64,000 nucleotides of DNA from Vagococcus salmoninarum (GCF_003987495.1 NZ_NGJU01000015.1:30148-94147), one strand, 5' to 3'; shown: positions 9,217 through 18,375, numbered from the stretch's first letter. A program made the numbers and translations. The notes: a model not told the origin generated them from the letters alone.

Positions 9217-9525
9217 TTAAACGTGTTTGTTTAAAATATCTACTAGTTGTTCTTTACGATGAACACCAACTAAGGTTTCAACGACTTCGCCATCTTTTTT
9301 AACTAACAGTGTTGGAATACTCATAATTCCAAACTGAGAAGCTGTTTCAGGATTTTCATCAACGTCAACTTTTGTAAAGCTAACATTTGTCATTTCCCCA
9401 GCTAGGTCATCAATAATTGGACCTTGTGTCCGACATGGGCCACACCAAGGTGCCCAAAAGTCAACTAAGACTAAACCGCTTTTTGTTTCTTCTGTAAAGT
9501 TTTTATCTGTTAAATTTTTAACCAT
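9217..9525 (-). CDS. trxA: Thioredoxin
   Basis: General cytosolic disulfide reductase, kept reduced by thioredoxin reductase. It has 102 residues with the active site WCGPC at residues 27-31 and the cis-proline in MSIPTLLV near 74. The Shine-Dalgarno GGAGG is well placed. It lies downstream of mutS2 but has its own TATAAT-containing promoter and terminator, so it can be expressed alone. Confidence 0.96.
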   Translation of the reverse strand: MVKNLTDKNFTEETKSGLVLVDFWAPWCGPCRTQGPIIDDLAGEMTNVSFTKVDVDENPETASQFGIMSIPTLLVKKDGEVVETLVGVHRKEQLVDILNKHV

Positions 9526-9566
9526 ATTAAATTCCTCCTACTAATTACTAATTACTTAATAAATGT

Positions 9567-9595
9567 ATTATAACAAAGGTTTTTTCTTTTCTCTA
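9567..9595 (-). promoter_or_regulatory. Probable promoter of trxA
   Basis: A perfect minus-strand TATAAT (9572-9567) lies 41 bp before the trxA start. The -35 (around TAGAGA) is poor, so an activator or extended contacts may be needed. Confidence 0.4.
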
Positions 9596-9622
9596 ATAAT
9601 TGGTTTGCACATTATTGCACAA

Positions 9623-11992
9623 CTACTTAAATTGCACAATCGTCGCCCCACTACCACCTTGGTTATGAGGAGCTAATTCAAACTTTTGGACGTTGCGGTG
9701 GCCTTGTAAATAGTTAGTAATTCCCGTTCTTAAAGCGCCCGTGCCTTTCCCATGAACAATCGTCACTTGAGAGTAGCCTGCCATAATCGCCGCATCAATG
9801 TATTGATCGACTTCTTGAAGAGCGTCCTCATAACGTTGCCCTCGTAAATCTAACTGAGTGCTAATTTTCGGTCCGCCACTACTTCTAACAGTGGAAAGTT
9901 GTTGGACTGGAGCGGGTTTTTCCGGTGTTAATAAAGTCATACCAGACTCGCTAACAGCCATTTTTAAAATTCCTAGTTGGACTTGCCAATCTTGATTGCC
10001 AACTTTTTTAAGCAAGGTTCCACGTTGGCCAAAAGCTTCCACCAAAACTTCATCCCCCGCTTGGAAGGTTTTCTTCTCTTTAGCTTTTTGTAACACTTTA
10101 TTGTTTTTTAAATGACCTTCGTCTTGATACAATTGATTAAATTGCGTCCGGGCTTCGATCAGCTCGTGCTCTTTAATGCCGCCACTTTTACCACTAGCTA
10201 GTTGCATCTTACGAATGTCGGCGATGATTTTTTCTGCTTGTTCTTCGGCTGCTTTAACTAATTCATTGGCTTGAGATTTAGCTTCCGCTAATTCTTTCTC
10301 ACGTTCTTCAAAGAAATACCCATAAGCATTTTCTAGTTCTTCATGAAGTCGGGCAGCTTCTTTGACGTGATGACGAACTTCTAAGTATTCTGTTTCTGCC
10401 ATTTTACGGCGGTTTTCTAAGTCAGCAATCATCTCATTTAAATCTTGAGATTCCCCATCTAAAATACTTTTCGCTTCATCGATAACAGACTCTTCTAGTC
10501 CTAAGCGTTTTGAAATTTCAAAGGCATTACTGCGACCAGGTACGCCGATTAATAATTTATACGTTGGGCTTAAAGTATCGACATCGAATTCCATACTTGC
10601 ATTCACCGTTCCTGCTCGATTGTAGCCGTAAACTTTTAATTCTGGGTAGTGAGTCGTAGCCATCACGTAAGCACTTTTAGCACCGACATTGTCTAAGATA
10701 GAAATCGCTAAAGCCGCCCCTTCTTGAGGGTCAGTGCCGGCACCTAGTTCATCAAATAAGACTAAGCTTTGGTCATCAATTTTTTCTAATATCGAAACAA
10801 TATTGGTCATATGAGAAGAAAAAGTACTTAAACTTTGCTCAATGGACTGTTCGTCACCAATATCTGCGAAAATTTGGCTAAAGACGCCAATTTGACTGCC
10901 TTCTCCTGCCGTAATTGGTAAACCGGCTTGTCCCATCAATTGCAGAAGTCCTAAAGTTTTTAAAGTAATTGTTTTACCACCAGTATTCGGTCCCGTAATT
11001 AAAACCGCTTGGTAATCTTCACCAATCACAATGTCGTTAGCCACAACTTGCTCAATCGGAATTAAGGGATGACGGGCTTGGTGCAAACTAACCCCTTGAT
11101 TTTCACTAATGACTGGCACCACGCCTTGATAATTTTTACCAAATTCGGCCTTAGCTTCAATAAAGTCTAATTTGCCTAAGATAAAGGCATTTTGTAAAAT
11201 ATCATGACGGTAAGGGACTAGTTCATTCGATAATTCTAATAAAATTCGCTCAATTTCTTGGCGTTCAGCAATTTGATGTTGCCGAAGTTTATTATTTAAC
11301 TCAACAACTTGTTTAGGTTCGATAAATAACGTTTGCCCTGACGCACTTTGATCGTGAACGACCCCACCAAAAGTTCCACGATATTCGTGTTTCACTGGTA
11401 TTACATAACGATCATTCCGCATAGTCACAATGGCGTCACTTAAATACTTAGCATTTTTACCTCGAATTAAACTATCTAACTGTTCGCGAATACTTTGCTC
11501 ACTTCGTCTAATTTGTGAGCGAATGGTTTTTAAAGCCCCAGAAGCGTCGTCAGTAATTCGACCATCTTCTTCTACCGAGACTCGAATTCGCTGAGACAAA
11601 CTAGGAATAGTTACCATTTTACTAACCCAGTCATAAAGGCGATGTAAGTCAATTTCAGCATCGGCTAAGTCATCAAAGAAGCGGGTGATTTCCGAAGTTG
11701 TTTGTAAGACTCTGCCGACTTGGGCAATTTCTAGTCCATTTAACATGGCGCCAATTTCAATTCGTTTCATATGTGGTCGGACATTTTCTAATTTGGGAAC
11801 TGGGATTCCCCCACGTAATCGTAATATTTTACTGCCATCTTCAGTTTCTAGTAACCATTCTTGGATCGTGGCTAGCTCACTAATAGGCATCAATTTCTCA
11901 ACTTCTTCTTGCCCTAAAGCAGTTCGGGTAAGTTCTTTTAATAATTGTTTTACTTTATTAAATTCTAATGTTTTTAGGATTTTAGGATTCAT
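9623..11992 (-). CDS. mutS2: Endonuclease MutS2 / ribosome-rescue ATPase
   Basis: MutS-family ATPase without mismatch-recognition domain. In the family it restrains homologous recombination and, in Bacillus, splits collided ribosomes. It has 789 residues, the usual length. Walker A ITGPNTGGKT lies near residue 330, Walker B LVLFDELGAGTDP near 410, a long Glu/Lys/Ala-rich coiled coil spans about 515-620, and the C-terminal Smr nuclease domain (LDLRGQRYEDAL, then HGKGTGALR) fills the last 75 residues. It follows cvpA in the same direction, a common Firmicute order. Confidence 0.96.
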   Translation of the reverse strand: MNPKILKTLEFNKVKQLLKELTRTALGQEEVEKLMPISELATIQEWLLETEDGSKILRLRGGIPVPKLENVRPHMKRIEIGAMLNGLEIAQVGRVLQTTSEITRFFDDLADAEIDLHRLYDWVSKMVTIPSLSQRIRVSVEEDGRITDDASGALKTIRSQIRRSEQSIREQLDSLIRGKNAKYLSDAIVTMRNDRYVIPVKHEYRGTFGGVVHDQSASGQTLFIEPKQVVELNNKLRQHQIAERQEIERILLELSNELVPYRHDILQNAFILGKLDFIEAKAEFGKNYQGVVPVISENQGVSLHQARHPLIPIEQVVANDIVIGEDYQAVLITGPNTGGKTITLKTLGLLQLMGQAGLPITAGEGSQIGVFSQIFADIGDEQSIEQSLSTFSSHMTNIVSILEKIDDQSLVLFDELGAGTDPQEGAALAISILDNVGAKSAYVMATTHYPELKVYGYNRAGTVNASMEFDVDTLSPTYKLLIGVPGRSNAFEISKRLGLEESVIDEAKSILDGESQDLNEMIADLENRRKMAETEYLEVRHHVKEAARLHEELENAYGYFFEEREKELAEAKSQANELVKAAEEQAEKIIADIRKMQLASGKSGGIKEHELIEARTQFNQLYQDEGHLKNNKVLQKAKEKKTFQAGDEVLVEAFGQRGTLLKKVGNQDWQVQLGILKMAVSESGMTLLTPEKPAPVQQLSTVRSSGGPKISTQLDLRGQRYEDALQEVDQYIDAAIMAGYSQVTIVHGKGTGALRTGITNYLQGHRNVQKFELAPHNQGGSGATIVQFK

Positions 11993-12014
11993 TTTGTCAC
12001 TTCCAATCTTCTGT

Positions 12015-12036
12015 TTTTAAAGGCATGCCTTTAAAA
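12015..12036. repeat. 22-bp perfect palindrome upstream of mutS2
   Basis: TTTTAAAGGCATGCC plus TTTAAAA reads identically on both strands. It lies 22 bp before the mutS2 start. It could be a protein-binding site or a small hairpin; it has no T-tail of terminator quality. Confidence 0.5.
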
Positions 12037-12044
12037 TATGCTAA

Positions 12045-12068
12045 AAGCTGAACGAAATCGCCCAGCTT
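12045..12068 (-). terminator. Weak hairpin between cvpA and mutS2
   Basis: Minus strand AAGCTG pairs with CAGCTT around a 12-base loop, followed by TTTAGC. The T-run is short, so read-through into mutS2 is likely. Confidence 0.3.
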
Positions 12069-12077
12069 CTTGTTGTA

Positions 12078-12626
12078 CTATACGCCACTTTGAGTAACCC
12101 ACCACTGAAAGACTTGTGATGAGAAATAAGGGGTTTTATCAACAATCATTCTCGCTAGACCACTAGCTCTAAAGGCATTTTGAACGATTTCTAGAGGGAT
12201 CATTGATAGTAGATATAAGATAAAAAAGACTCCTACGTAGACGACAATTAAGCTTAATAAGCCACCACCTAATTGGTTCACCTGTTTAATAACTGGGAAA
12301 AATGTAAATTTGTGGAAAAAGATTCCTACAAAGCGGGTCATTGCCCAACCAATAAACAAGATTAAAACAAAGGCTAGCCCAGCGTAAAAGGCTTCATCTA
12401 ATTTAAAAAAGGCATCACTTTTAAAAAAGACTAGTTTACTATCCGGATCTGGTGAAGGATAAGGAACGATAAGTTCTAACTTTTTAGCTAAAACTAAATA
12501 GTATTTTTTCGCAGAGGATAAAGATAACATGTAACCCACGGTGTAAACAATTTGTAAAACTAGCCCTCGACGTGCCCCAGTATAGTAGGCGATTGCAAAT
12601 AAAATAATAATAAATAATGTTAGCAT
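12078..12626 (-). CDS. cvpA: CvpA family membrane protein
   Basis: Small integral membrane protein of the CvpA/colicin V production family. In Firmicutes it is a conserved partner of mutS2 and zapA whose biochemical role is not settled. It has 182 residues and four hydrophobic stretches, with the family segment YYTGARRGLVLQIVYTVGYM at residues 15-34. It is 15 bp downstream of zapA and probably co-transcribed with it. Confidence 0.85.
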   Translation of the reverse strand: MLTLFIIILFAIAYYTGARRGLVLQIVYTVGYMLSLSSAKKYYLVLAKKLELIVPYPSPDPDSKLVFFKSDAFFKLDEAFYAGLAFVLILFIGWAMTRFVGIFFHKFTFFPVIKQVNQLGGGLLSLIVVYVGVFFILYLLSMIPLEIVQNAFRASGLARMIVDKTPYFSSQVFQWWVTQSGV

Positions 12627-12641
12627 ATTCTCAACCTTTTT

Positions 12642-13118
12642 TTATTTCGACTTGTTTGACTCTTGTGTTGTTTGGATCTGATTAATTTTTTCTGCATTTT
12701 GTTGAATTTTTTCAATGACTTGCTGATTCATCACTCGTTGAACTTCAACTGGCGACATGTTCTCAGATTGTTGGCCGGCATCGGAAATCGCTTTTTTGGC
12801 CTGGCTTTCCATCTCGTCATAGCGTTTTAGGCGAGTTTCTAATTCTTCGACTCGTTTTGTTTTTTCTTTTAATTCGATAATTTCTTCTTCTAAATATAAA
12901 ATCCGTTCTTCTTTTTTTAATTGGTCAGATAACGTATTAATTGCTAGTAAAATTGAGCCTTGGGACAAATCAGTATTTGGAGACAATGATAAAATATCTT
13001 GTAGTTGCTCATTAGCAATCTCCGTTACGATGTCCATATGGGTTTTACTTTCCGTCCCGATAATTGTATAAGTATTATTGGCAATCTTTGCCTTGTATCG
13101 TTTTTTCTCTTGAGACAT
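12642..13118 (-). CDS. zapA: Cell division protein ZapA
   Basis: Cytosolic FtsZ-associated protein that bundles FtsZ filaments at midcell. The N-terminal 100 residues show the ZapA pattern (KIANNTYTIIGTESKTHMDIVTEI reduced to KIANNTYTIIGTES... at residues 10-23, then a long heptad-rich helix). At 158 residues it is longer than typical ZapA (about 85-110). The extra C-terminal 50 residues are charged and Q/N-rich, probably a coiled-coil extension. It heads the zapA-cvpA-mutS2 group. Confidence 0.85.
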   Translation of the reverse strand: MSQEKKRYKAKIANNTYTIIGTESKTHMDIVTEIANEQLQDILSLSPNTDLSQGSILLAINTLSDQLKKEERILYLEEEIIELKEKTKRVEELETRLKRYDEMESQAKKAISDAGQQSENMSPVEVQRVMNQQVIEKIQQNAEKINQIQTTQESNKSK

Positions 13119-13265
13119 GACTCAATCCTCCATTAATTTATCAACAATAAGCACTCACTAATGAGTTAGCCTTTATTTAATAAGTAATAAAACCGCTTAA
13201 ACCTTTATTCATTATAAATTAGTTTATTTCAATTTACAAACCTTTCGACAAAAGAATGACTAGAT

Positions 13266-13294
13266 TTGTGATTTCCTTGAGAATTGTTTAAAAT
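13266..13294 (+). promoter_or_regulatory. Promoter of rnhC
   Basis: TTGTGA at 13266-13271 and TAAAAT at 13289-13294 are 17 bp apart, 34 bp before the rnhC start. Confidence 0.6.
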
Positions 13295-13327
13295 GAAGAC
13301 ATCATATAAAAGATAGGGAGGGACACT

Positions 13328-14245
13328 ATGTCCAACTCAACAATTATCAAAGTCACACCAGCCACCATTTCTAAGATGAAAAAACATTACCAAAAGCAAT
13401 TAAAAAGTAAAACGCCGCCTTACGCAGAATTTTCAGCTAAAGTCGGCAATTTAACGATTACCGCCTACACTTCCGGAAAAGTCATGTTCCAAGGGGCTAA
13501 CGCAGAGTCGGAAGCGACTATTTGGGGGGATCTTAGCGAGACACCAACTAAAAAAGCAGCCGCATCTGCTAGTTCTTTACCAAAAGGCTTTGCTTCTTGG
13601 TCAGCCATTGGCAGTGACGAAGTCGGTAATGGGAGTTATTTCGGCCCTGTTGTTGTTTGTGCTACTTACGTTGAAAAAAGTAAAATGCCTTTATTAAAAG
13701 AATTAGGAGTCAAAGATTCCAAAGAACTGACGGATCAACAAATTCAGGCTATTGCGAAAGATGTGCGACAGGCCGTTCCTTACCGGGAGCTAATTGTTAA
13801 TCCTACTAAGTACAATCAAATTCAACCAGAGTATAATGTTAACCGGATGAAAGTCGCTTTACATAATCAAGCCATTTACTTATTATTAGAAGATTTAGCC
13901 CCACTTAAACCGGAAGGGATCTTAATTGACCAATTTACACCAGAAGCGAACTATCGGAAACATCTTGCTAGGGAAGCCAAACAAGTGACCGAAAAAATGT
14001 ATTTTGCGACTAAAGGGGAATCCCATCATTTAGCTGTAGCGGCGGCTTCGATTATTTGCCGGGCTCGTTTTCTTGATGAATTAGCCCTAGCTAGTAAAGA
14101 ACTAGGCTTAACCGTGCCCTCTGGTGCTGGCCCGAAATCAGATCTTGTCGGAGCTAAATTATTAAAACGAGGTGGGATGGCCTTATTAGGTAAGTATGCC
14201 AAACTCCACTTTGCTAATACGCAAAAAGCTCAAAAGAAATTATAG
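13328..14245 (+). CDS. rnhC: Ribonuclease HIII
   Basis: Cleaves the RNA strand of RNA:DNA hybrids in replication and R-loop removal. It has 305 residues. Residues 1-80 form the TBP-like substrate-binding domain typical of RNase HIII and absent from HII. The catalytic domain begins at SAIGSDEVGNGSYFGPVVV (D97, E98), followed by KDSKELTD and a later Asp in ILIDQF. It is divergent from zapA, its usual neighbour. Confidence 0.96.
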   Translation: MSNSTIIKVTPATISKMKKHYQKQLKSKTPPYAEFSAKVGNLTITAYTSGKVMFQGANAESEATIWGDLSETPTKKAAASASSLPKGFASWSAIGSDEVGNGSYFGPVVVCATYVEKSKMPLLKELGVKDSKELTDQQIQAIAKDVRQAVPYRELIVNPTKYNQIQPEYNVNRMKVALHNQAIYLLLEDLAPLKPEGILIDQFTPEANYRKHLAREAKQVTEKMYFATKGESHHLAVAAASIICRARFLDELALASKELGLTVPSGAGPKSDLVGAKLLKRGGMALLGKYAKLHFANTQKAQKKL

Positions 14246-14263
14246 CTAAAAAACGACTAACAA

Positions 14264-14301
14264 AAAAGCTAAGTCCCTGATCAATCAAGGACTTAGCTTT
14301 T
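14264..14301. terminator. Bidirectional terminator between rnhC and the yrzB-like gene
   Basis: AAAAGCTAAGTCC pairs with GGACTTAGCTTTT around a 12-base loop that contains a further TGATC/GATCA dyad. A-run on one side, T-run on the other. Confidence 0.85.
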
Positions 14302-14310
14302 AATTTTTGA

Positions 14311-14628
14311 TTAAGCTTCTTCTTCTTCAACAAAAGCATTGAAAACTTCTTCAATCATGTCCCACTCAGCATCGGTTTCGATGTTTTTAAGGTCGCCTTC
14401 TGTGCCATCTTCGCCTTCGATATACTCGTAAGCTAGTAACTCAACTTCAGCTTCATTTTCATCTTCTTCAACACCAGCTGGAAATAAAAGAACGTATTGT
14501 TTATTCGCATACTCTTCTTCACCATCAATAGTTAATAAAATTTCAAATAAGGCTTCATTTCCTTCTTCGTCGACTAATGTAATAAATTCGTGATCCTCTT
14601 CGTGATCGTGGTTGTGATCGTGTGACAT
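14311..14628 (-). CDS. DUF1292 (YrzB-like) acidic protein
   Basis: Conserved acidic cytosolic protein of unknown function, regularly found next to ruvX and ireB in Firmicutes. It has 105 residues with about one third Asp/Glu. The DUF1292 core is visible as [20 protein letters not shown] (residues 14-33) and YEYIEGEDG. The N-terminus [15 protein letters not shown] holds four His in nine residues and could bind metal; this is an inference from composition. It is 39 bp after ruvX, third gene of the ireB-ruvX operon. Confidence 0.88.
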   Translation of the reverse strand: MSHDHNHDHEEDHEFITLVDEEGNEALFEILLTIDGEEEYANKQYVLLFPAGVEEDENEAEVELLAYEYIEGEDGTEGDLKNIETDAEWDMIEEVFNAFVEEEEA

Positions 14629-14667
14629 GTTGTCTTCCTCTTTTCTTATAATAAAATTAATTTTTAG

Positions 14668-15090
14668 TTATTTAGCATGTTTATCTAAATAATTTTGTAA
14701 AATCATGACTGCTGCTACTTTATCGATGACTTTTTTTCGTTTACTTCGTGAAACATTGCCTTGTTCAACTAACATCCGCTCGGCTTCAACTGTTGATAAA
14801 CGTTCATCTTGATAAGCAACTGGCAAGTGGTATAACTCTTCAAGTATAGCCCCATAAGCCATTGACGCTTCAGCCCTTGGGCCAATACTATTATTCATAT
14901 TTTTCGGAAGACCAACAACGAACTGGCTGACTTGGTATTCTTTAATTAATTCGCCAACTCGTTCAAAACCAAAACGTTCTTCTTCTTCGTTAATCTTAAT
15001 AATTTCAATGCCTTGCGCTGTCCAGCCAAAAGGATCACTAATTGCAATCCCAACAGTCCGGGAGCCAACATCTAAACCCATAGCTCTCAT
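14668..15090 (-). CDS. ruvX: RuvX/YqgF pre-16S rRNA nuclease
   Basis: RNase H-fold endonuclease proposed to process 16S rRNA ends (earlier annotated as Holliday junction resolvase). It has 140 residues. The fold signature [22 protein letters not shown] supplies the first catalytic Asp; [10 protein letters not shown] supplies the second acidic site. Its ATG overlaps the ireB stop by 4 bp, giving translational coupling. Confidence 0.94.
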   Translation of the reverse strand: MRAMGLDVGSRTVGIAISDPFGWTAQGIEIIKINEEEERFGFERVGELIKEYQVSQFVVGLPKNMNNSIGPRAEASMAYGAILEELYHLPVAYQDERLSTVEAERMLVEQGNVSRSKRKKVIDKVAAVMILQNYLDKHAK

Positions 15091-15356
15091 TTAAATTCAA
15101 TTCCATGGCCAGACAAGTAGGTTTTTACTAATTCTTCCATAATTTCATCTCGTTCGTGACGACGTATGAGATTTCTGGCATCTTGATAACGGGGAATGTA
15201 AGCCGGGTCACCTGAAAGTAAATAGCCCACAATTTGATTAATTGGATTGTAGCCTTTTTCCTCTAATGCACGGTATACAGTCGTTAATGTTTCACTCACT
15301 TCTTGCTTACGATGGTTGTCAAAGTCAAATCGTACGGTTTCATCTGTAAAACTCAT
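15087..15356 (-). CDS. ireB: IreB family regulatory phosphoprotein (DUF965)
   Basis: Small protein phosphorylated by the Ser/Thr kinase IreK in Enterococcus faecalis, where it negatively affects cephalosporin resistance. I start it at ATG 15356, giving 89 residues beginning [12 protein letters not shown], because GAGGTGGAG lies directly before it. A GTG 30 bp upstream is in frame but has no ribosome-binding site. The conserved core [20 protein letters not shown] is intact, and Thr residues near the N-terminus correspond to the known phosphorylation region. First gene of ireB-ruvX-yrzB. Confidence 0.93.
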   Translation of the reverse strand: MSFTDETVRFDFDNHRKQEVSETLTTVYRALEEKGYNPINQIVGYLLSGDPAYIPRYQDARNLIRRHERDEIMEELVKTYLSGHGIEFK

Positions 15357-15504
15357 CCATCTCCACCTCTTTTCTTTTAAATACACAGTTTCATTTTACA
15401 AGATAATCTTCGAAACTACAAACATTATCCTTCAACAATTCTGATTTTATTTATTTTACAACGGCACTTCTCCGTTGTCATTAACGATTGTTGATTTTTC
15501 CTAT

Positions 15505-15535
15505 AAAAAAAGCTAAAGTTTTCACTCTAGCTTTT
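15505..15535 (-). terminator. Terminator of prsA
   Basis: Minus strand AAAAGCTAGAG pairs with CTTTAGCTTTT, followed by a run of T. Confidence 0.85.
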
Positions 15536-15542
15536 CAAAAAT

Positions 15543-16520
15543 TTATTTTGTTGATTCTTTTGTTTCTTCTTTTTTACTGTCATCTTTTTTACTGTCTTTT
15601 GTTTCATCTTTTTTGCTGTCTTTCGTTTCTTCTTCGATGTAACCAGCTAAAACAGATTTCAAGCTATCATCTTGGATTTTAATATTAGCTTTTTTCAATT
15701 CTTTAGAAATAACTTCTTGTTGAATTGTTTGGTCTGCTAATTTAGCTTCCATTGTAATGTCAGTTAATTCTTTTTTGAATGGTTTCCAATCGTTACCTTT
15801 TTCTTGGTTTTTGACCATTTTAACAATGTAGTAAACTTTAATTTCTTCCATACCGTTTGAAGAAGCTACTTCGATGATTTCTGAGTTAGTACCATCTTTA
15901 AGTTTGTATGCTGCTTCTTTAACTTCTGGAGGAACTGTTGCATCAGTAGAATCAAATGTTACTTTGCCATCTTTAGCAGCAGTGGCATCTGATGATTTTT
16001 CTTTAGCAAGTTTACCAAAGTCATCGCCTTTTTTAATTGCAGCTAGAGCATCTTTGGCAACTTTTTCGTCATCTGTTGCAAAAATTTGAGCATCGACTGC
16101 TGGGTGGTAAGTTTTCCATGTTTCTTTTAAGTCAGCATCTTCGATTTTGATGTGGCTTTTTTTCATTTCTTCGAATGATAAGCCTTTTTTAATTGTTTCT
16201 TTGTAAGTTGCTTCTGTTAAGTTAGCAGCTTTTAATTGATCTTTAAACGTGTCGCCAAATTGTTCAGCTTGTTCATCGTATTTAGCTTGGATTTGTTCTT
16301 TCGTTACTTTGTCGCCAAAGTTTTGGTCTGCAACTTTAAAAATAATCGCATATTGTAATTGTGTTTGAACTTCTTGACTTGTTTTAATCTCGTCGAAGAA
16401 CTCATCAACAGTAATTTTGCCACCTTTCATTGTGACTAAATCTTTGCCGCCTGAACACGCAGCTAATGTGACCATACTCGCTAATCCTACAATAGCAAGG
16501 GCTAATTTCTTTTTCTTCAT
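15543..16520 (-). CDS. prsA: Foldase lipoprotein PrsA
   Basis: Membrane-anchored peptidyl-prolyl isomerase that folds exported proteins outside the cell. It has 325 residues. The signal peptide ends TLAAC with the lipid cysteine at residue 22. The parvulin-type domain spans about 130-240 (from AQIFATDDEKVAKDAL onward), flanked by NC-domain helices. The last 30 residues are a lysine/aspartate/serine repeat (KDSKKDETKDSKKDDSKK), a tail that varies among homologues. It has its own promoter and terminator. Confidence 0.93.
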   Translation of the reverse strand: MKKKKLALAIVGLASMVTLAACSGGKDLVTMKGGKITVDEFFDEIKTSQEVQTQLQYAIIFKVADQNFGDKVTKEQIQAKYDEQAEQFGDTFKDQLKAANLTEATYKETIKKGLSFEEMKKSHIKIEDADLKETWKTYHPAVDAQIFATDDEKVAKDALAAIKKGDDFGKLAKEKSSDATAAKDGKVTFDSTDATVPPEVKEAAYKLKDGTNSEIIEVASSNGMEEIKVYYIVKMVKNQEKGNDWKPFKKELTDITMEAKLADQTIQQEVISKELKKANIKIQDDSLKSVLAGYIEEETKDSKKDETKDSKKDDSKKEETKESTK

Positions 16521-16580
16521 GTAATTGCACTTCCATTTCGTTTTAATTTGATTTAAGAATATTATAATTCCACCTAAATA

Positions 16581-16608
16581 ACTATACCATAATCATACAC
16601 AGATACAA
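16581..16608 (-). promoter_or_regulatory. Promoter of prsA
   Basis: Minus strand TTGTAT (16608-16603), 16 bp, TATAGT (16586-16581), about 60 bp before the prsA start. Confidence 0.55.
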
Positions 16609-16713
16609 CCTTTCACTGAAGAGTTTTAGAGTGTTTTCGTAAAAAATTCACGAAAAAGTTATATTTGACTGAAAAAGTCGCTAAATAGACATATAAAGAT
16701 GTTTTTAACCGGT

Positions 16714-17046
16714 TTAACCTTCTTCAAGTTGTTGATTAATTTTTGCGACTGTTTTATTAATTTCAGCGATTCGTGGCTCTGCTTGAAATTTAAATGTTTC
16801 AAGTGATTGCTGTGTTTCTGCTTTAAAAGCTGGCAATAACTGACTAGCTGTCGCTTTTAAGGTACCTAATGAGTCTTGGAAATTTTGCAAACTATCATTT
16901 AAATCTAACGTTAAATTAGTTGCCTCATCGACTTCATCGACTAGCTTTTGACGAGTTGCTTTACCGCTGCGAGGAGCTAATAATAAACCTAAAGCACCAC
17001 CAACGAGACTGCCTACTGCTAGGCCTTTTGCAAATTTTTTAATCAT
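16714..17046 (-). CDS. YtxH domain protein
   Basis: Small protein with one N-terminal membrane segment and a coiled-coil body; function unknown, related members are stress-associated. It has 110 residues. The glycine-rich segment FAKGLAVGSLVGGALGLLLA (residues 4-23) is the YtxH hallmark, followed by basic APRSGKATRQKL. It overlaps the hit gene by 8 bp, so they are co-translated. This hit-ytxH pairing divergent from ecsA is a standard Lactobacillales arrangement. Confidence 0.87.
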   Translation of the reverse strand: MIKKFAKGLAVGSLVGGALGLLLAPRSGKATRQKLVDEVDEATNLTLDLNDSLQNFQDSLGTLKATASQLLPAFKAETQQSLETFKFQAEPRIAEINKTVAKINQQLEEG

Positions 17047-17476
17047 CGTTAATCACCTGTTTCTCAATTTTTTCAGCTAGTTCAGCCATCATTCCTTCAG
17101 TGTAACTTTCGCCATTATTTCCAAAGCTGATACTAAAGTCATCTTCTGAACTATATCTGGGAATTAAATGGATATGGGAATGAAAAACCGATTGGTATGC
17201 TAGCTCTTTGTTGTTATTTATTAAATTAAGACCGGCCATTTCTGGCAAGGCTTTTTCCAGGCCGCGGGCAATTTGAGGTATTTTAGCAAATAATTGACTG
17301 GCTAGTTGCTCCTCTAGAGCAAAGATATCTTGAACATGTTTTTTAGGAATGACTAAAGTATGACCTTTTGTCGTTTGAGTAATGTCTAAGAAGGCATAAA
17401 TTTCCGCATCTTCATACACTTTGTAACTGGGAATCTCTTTATTGATAATTTTACAAAAAATACAATTTTCCATCAA
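17039..17476 (-). CDS. hit: HIT family hydrolase
   Basis: Histidine-triad nucleotide hydrolase acting on AMP-linked or dinucleoside substrates; the physiological substrate is not known. It has 145 residues. The N-terminal CIFCKIINKEIPSYKVYEDA is typical, and the catalytic triad motif HSHIHLIPRY lies near residue 97-106. GGAGGAG precedes the ATG. It is divergent from ecsA. Confidence 0.95.
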   Translation of the reverse strand: MMENCIFCKIINKEIPSYKVYEDAEIYAFLDITQTTKGHTLVIPKKHVQDIFALEEQLASQLFAKIPQIARGLEKALPEMAGLNLINNNKELAYQSVFHSHIHLIPRYSSEDDFSISFGNNGESYTEGMMAELAEKIEKQVINDD

Positions 17477-17599
17477 TCATTCTCCTCCTGTTTGTTAGTT
17501 TAATAATAATAGATGGAACTGCTACTGTCAAAAAATGCTCCCTAATTATTTAATTTTTCACAGATAACGACTAGTCACTTCAATTTTAATGGATTATGG

Positions 17600-17605
17600 T
17601 ATAAT
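17600..17605 (+). promoter_or_regulatory. Likely -10 element of ecsAB
   Basis: A perfect TATAAT 30 bp before the ecsA start. The -35 region (around CTTCAA, 16 bp upstream) is weak. Confidence 0.4.
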
Positions 17606-17634
17606 ACTAAGAAGAAAATAACGGAGGTTAGCAA

Positions 17635-18375
17635 ATGACTTTAGAAATAAATAATTTAACAGGTGGTTACGGTCATATTCCTGTTTTAAAAGATGTAAAC
17701 TTCTCTGTAAATAGTGGTGAAATCGTTGGTTTAATCGGCTTAAACGGGGCTGGTAAAAGTACGACGATAAAAAACATTATCGGTTTACTGACACCCCAAC
17801 AAGGTAGCATCTTGATTGAAGGTGAATCCCTTAGAAGCCATCCGGAAACTTACCGGAAAAAAATCGGCTATATCCCTGAAACCCCAGCCTTGTATGAGGA
17901 ATTAACACTAAAAGAACACATTGAAATTACTGCCATGGCTTACGATATCCCTTTAGAAGAAGCTTACCGCCGGGCCGATGCCTTATTAAAAACCTTTCGT
18001 TTAGAAAATAAACTGGACTGGTTCCCAGCTCACTTCTCAAAGGGCATGAAGCAAAAAGTTATGGTGCTCTGTGCCTTTTTAATTGAGCCTAGTTTGTATA
18101 TTATTGATGAACCTTTCTTAGGTCTTGATCCTTTGGCCATTCACGCTTTATTAGAATTAATGGATCAGATGCGCCAAGACGGTGCAGCTATTTTAATGTC
18201 CACGCATATTTTAGCCACAGCTGAAAAATATTGTGATCGTTTTGTTGTCTTACATGAAGGAAAAGTCCGGGCAATTGGAACGATCGCTGATTTACGCCAA
18301 GAGTTTAATTTACCTGATTCTTCCTTAGATGAAATCTATATTGCGTTGACTGCTGAAGAAGGGATGAAGGCTTAA
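17635..18375 (+). CDS. ecsA: Ecs ABC transporter ATPase EcsA
   Basis: ATPase of the Ecs system, needed in Bacillus for protein secretion, intramembrane proteolysis by RasP and, in enterococci, pheromone peptide export. It has 246 residues: Walker A GLNGAGKST near 37, Walker B YIIDEPFLGLD near 160. The signature is FSKGMKQK instead of LSGGQ; this variant is shared by EcsA-like proteins and is not a defect. The stop and the ecsB start share the A of TAATGG. Confidence 0.92.
   Translation: MTLEINNLTGGYGHIPVLKDVNFSVNSGEIVGLIGLNGAGKSTTIKNIIGLLTPQQGSILIEGESLRSHPETYRKKIGYIPETPALYEELTLKEHIEITAMAYDIPLEEAYRRADALLKTFRLENKLDWFPAHFSKGMKQKVMVLCAFLIEPSLYIIDEPFLGLDPLAIHALLELMDQMRQDGAAILMSTHILATAEKYCDRFVVLHEGKVRAIGTIADLRQEFNLPDSSLDEIYIALTAEEGMKA

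Noticed and set aside
15357-15386. GTG start extending IreB by ten residues
   Set aside because: No ribosome-binding site before it, whereas ATG 15356 has GAGGTGGAG and gives the family N-terminus.
17635-18375. EcsA as a defective ATPase because of the FSKGMKQK signature
   Set aside because: This variant signature is, as far as I know, shared by functional EcsA-type ATPases, and Walker A and B are intact.
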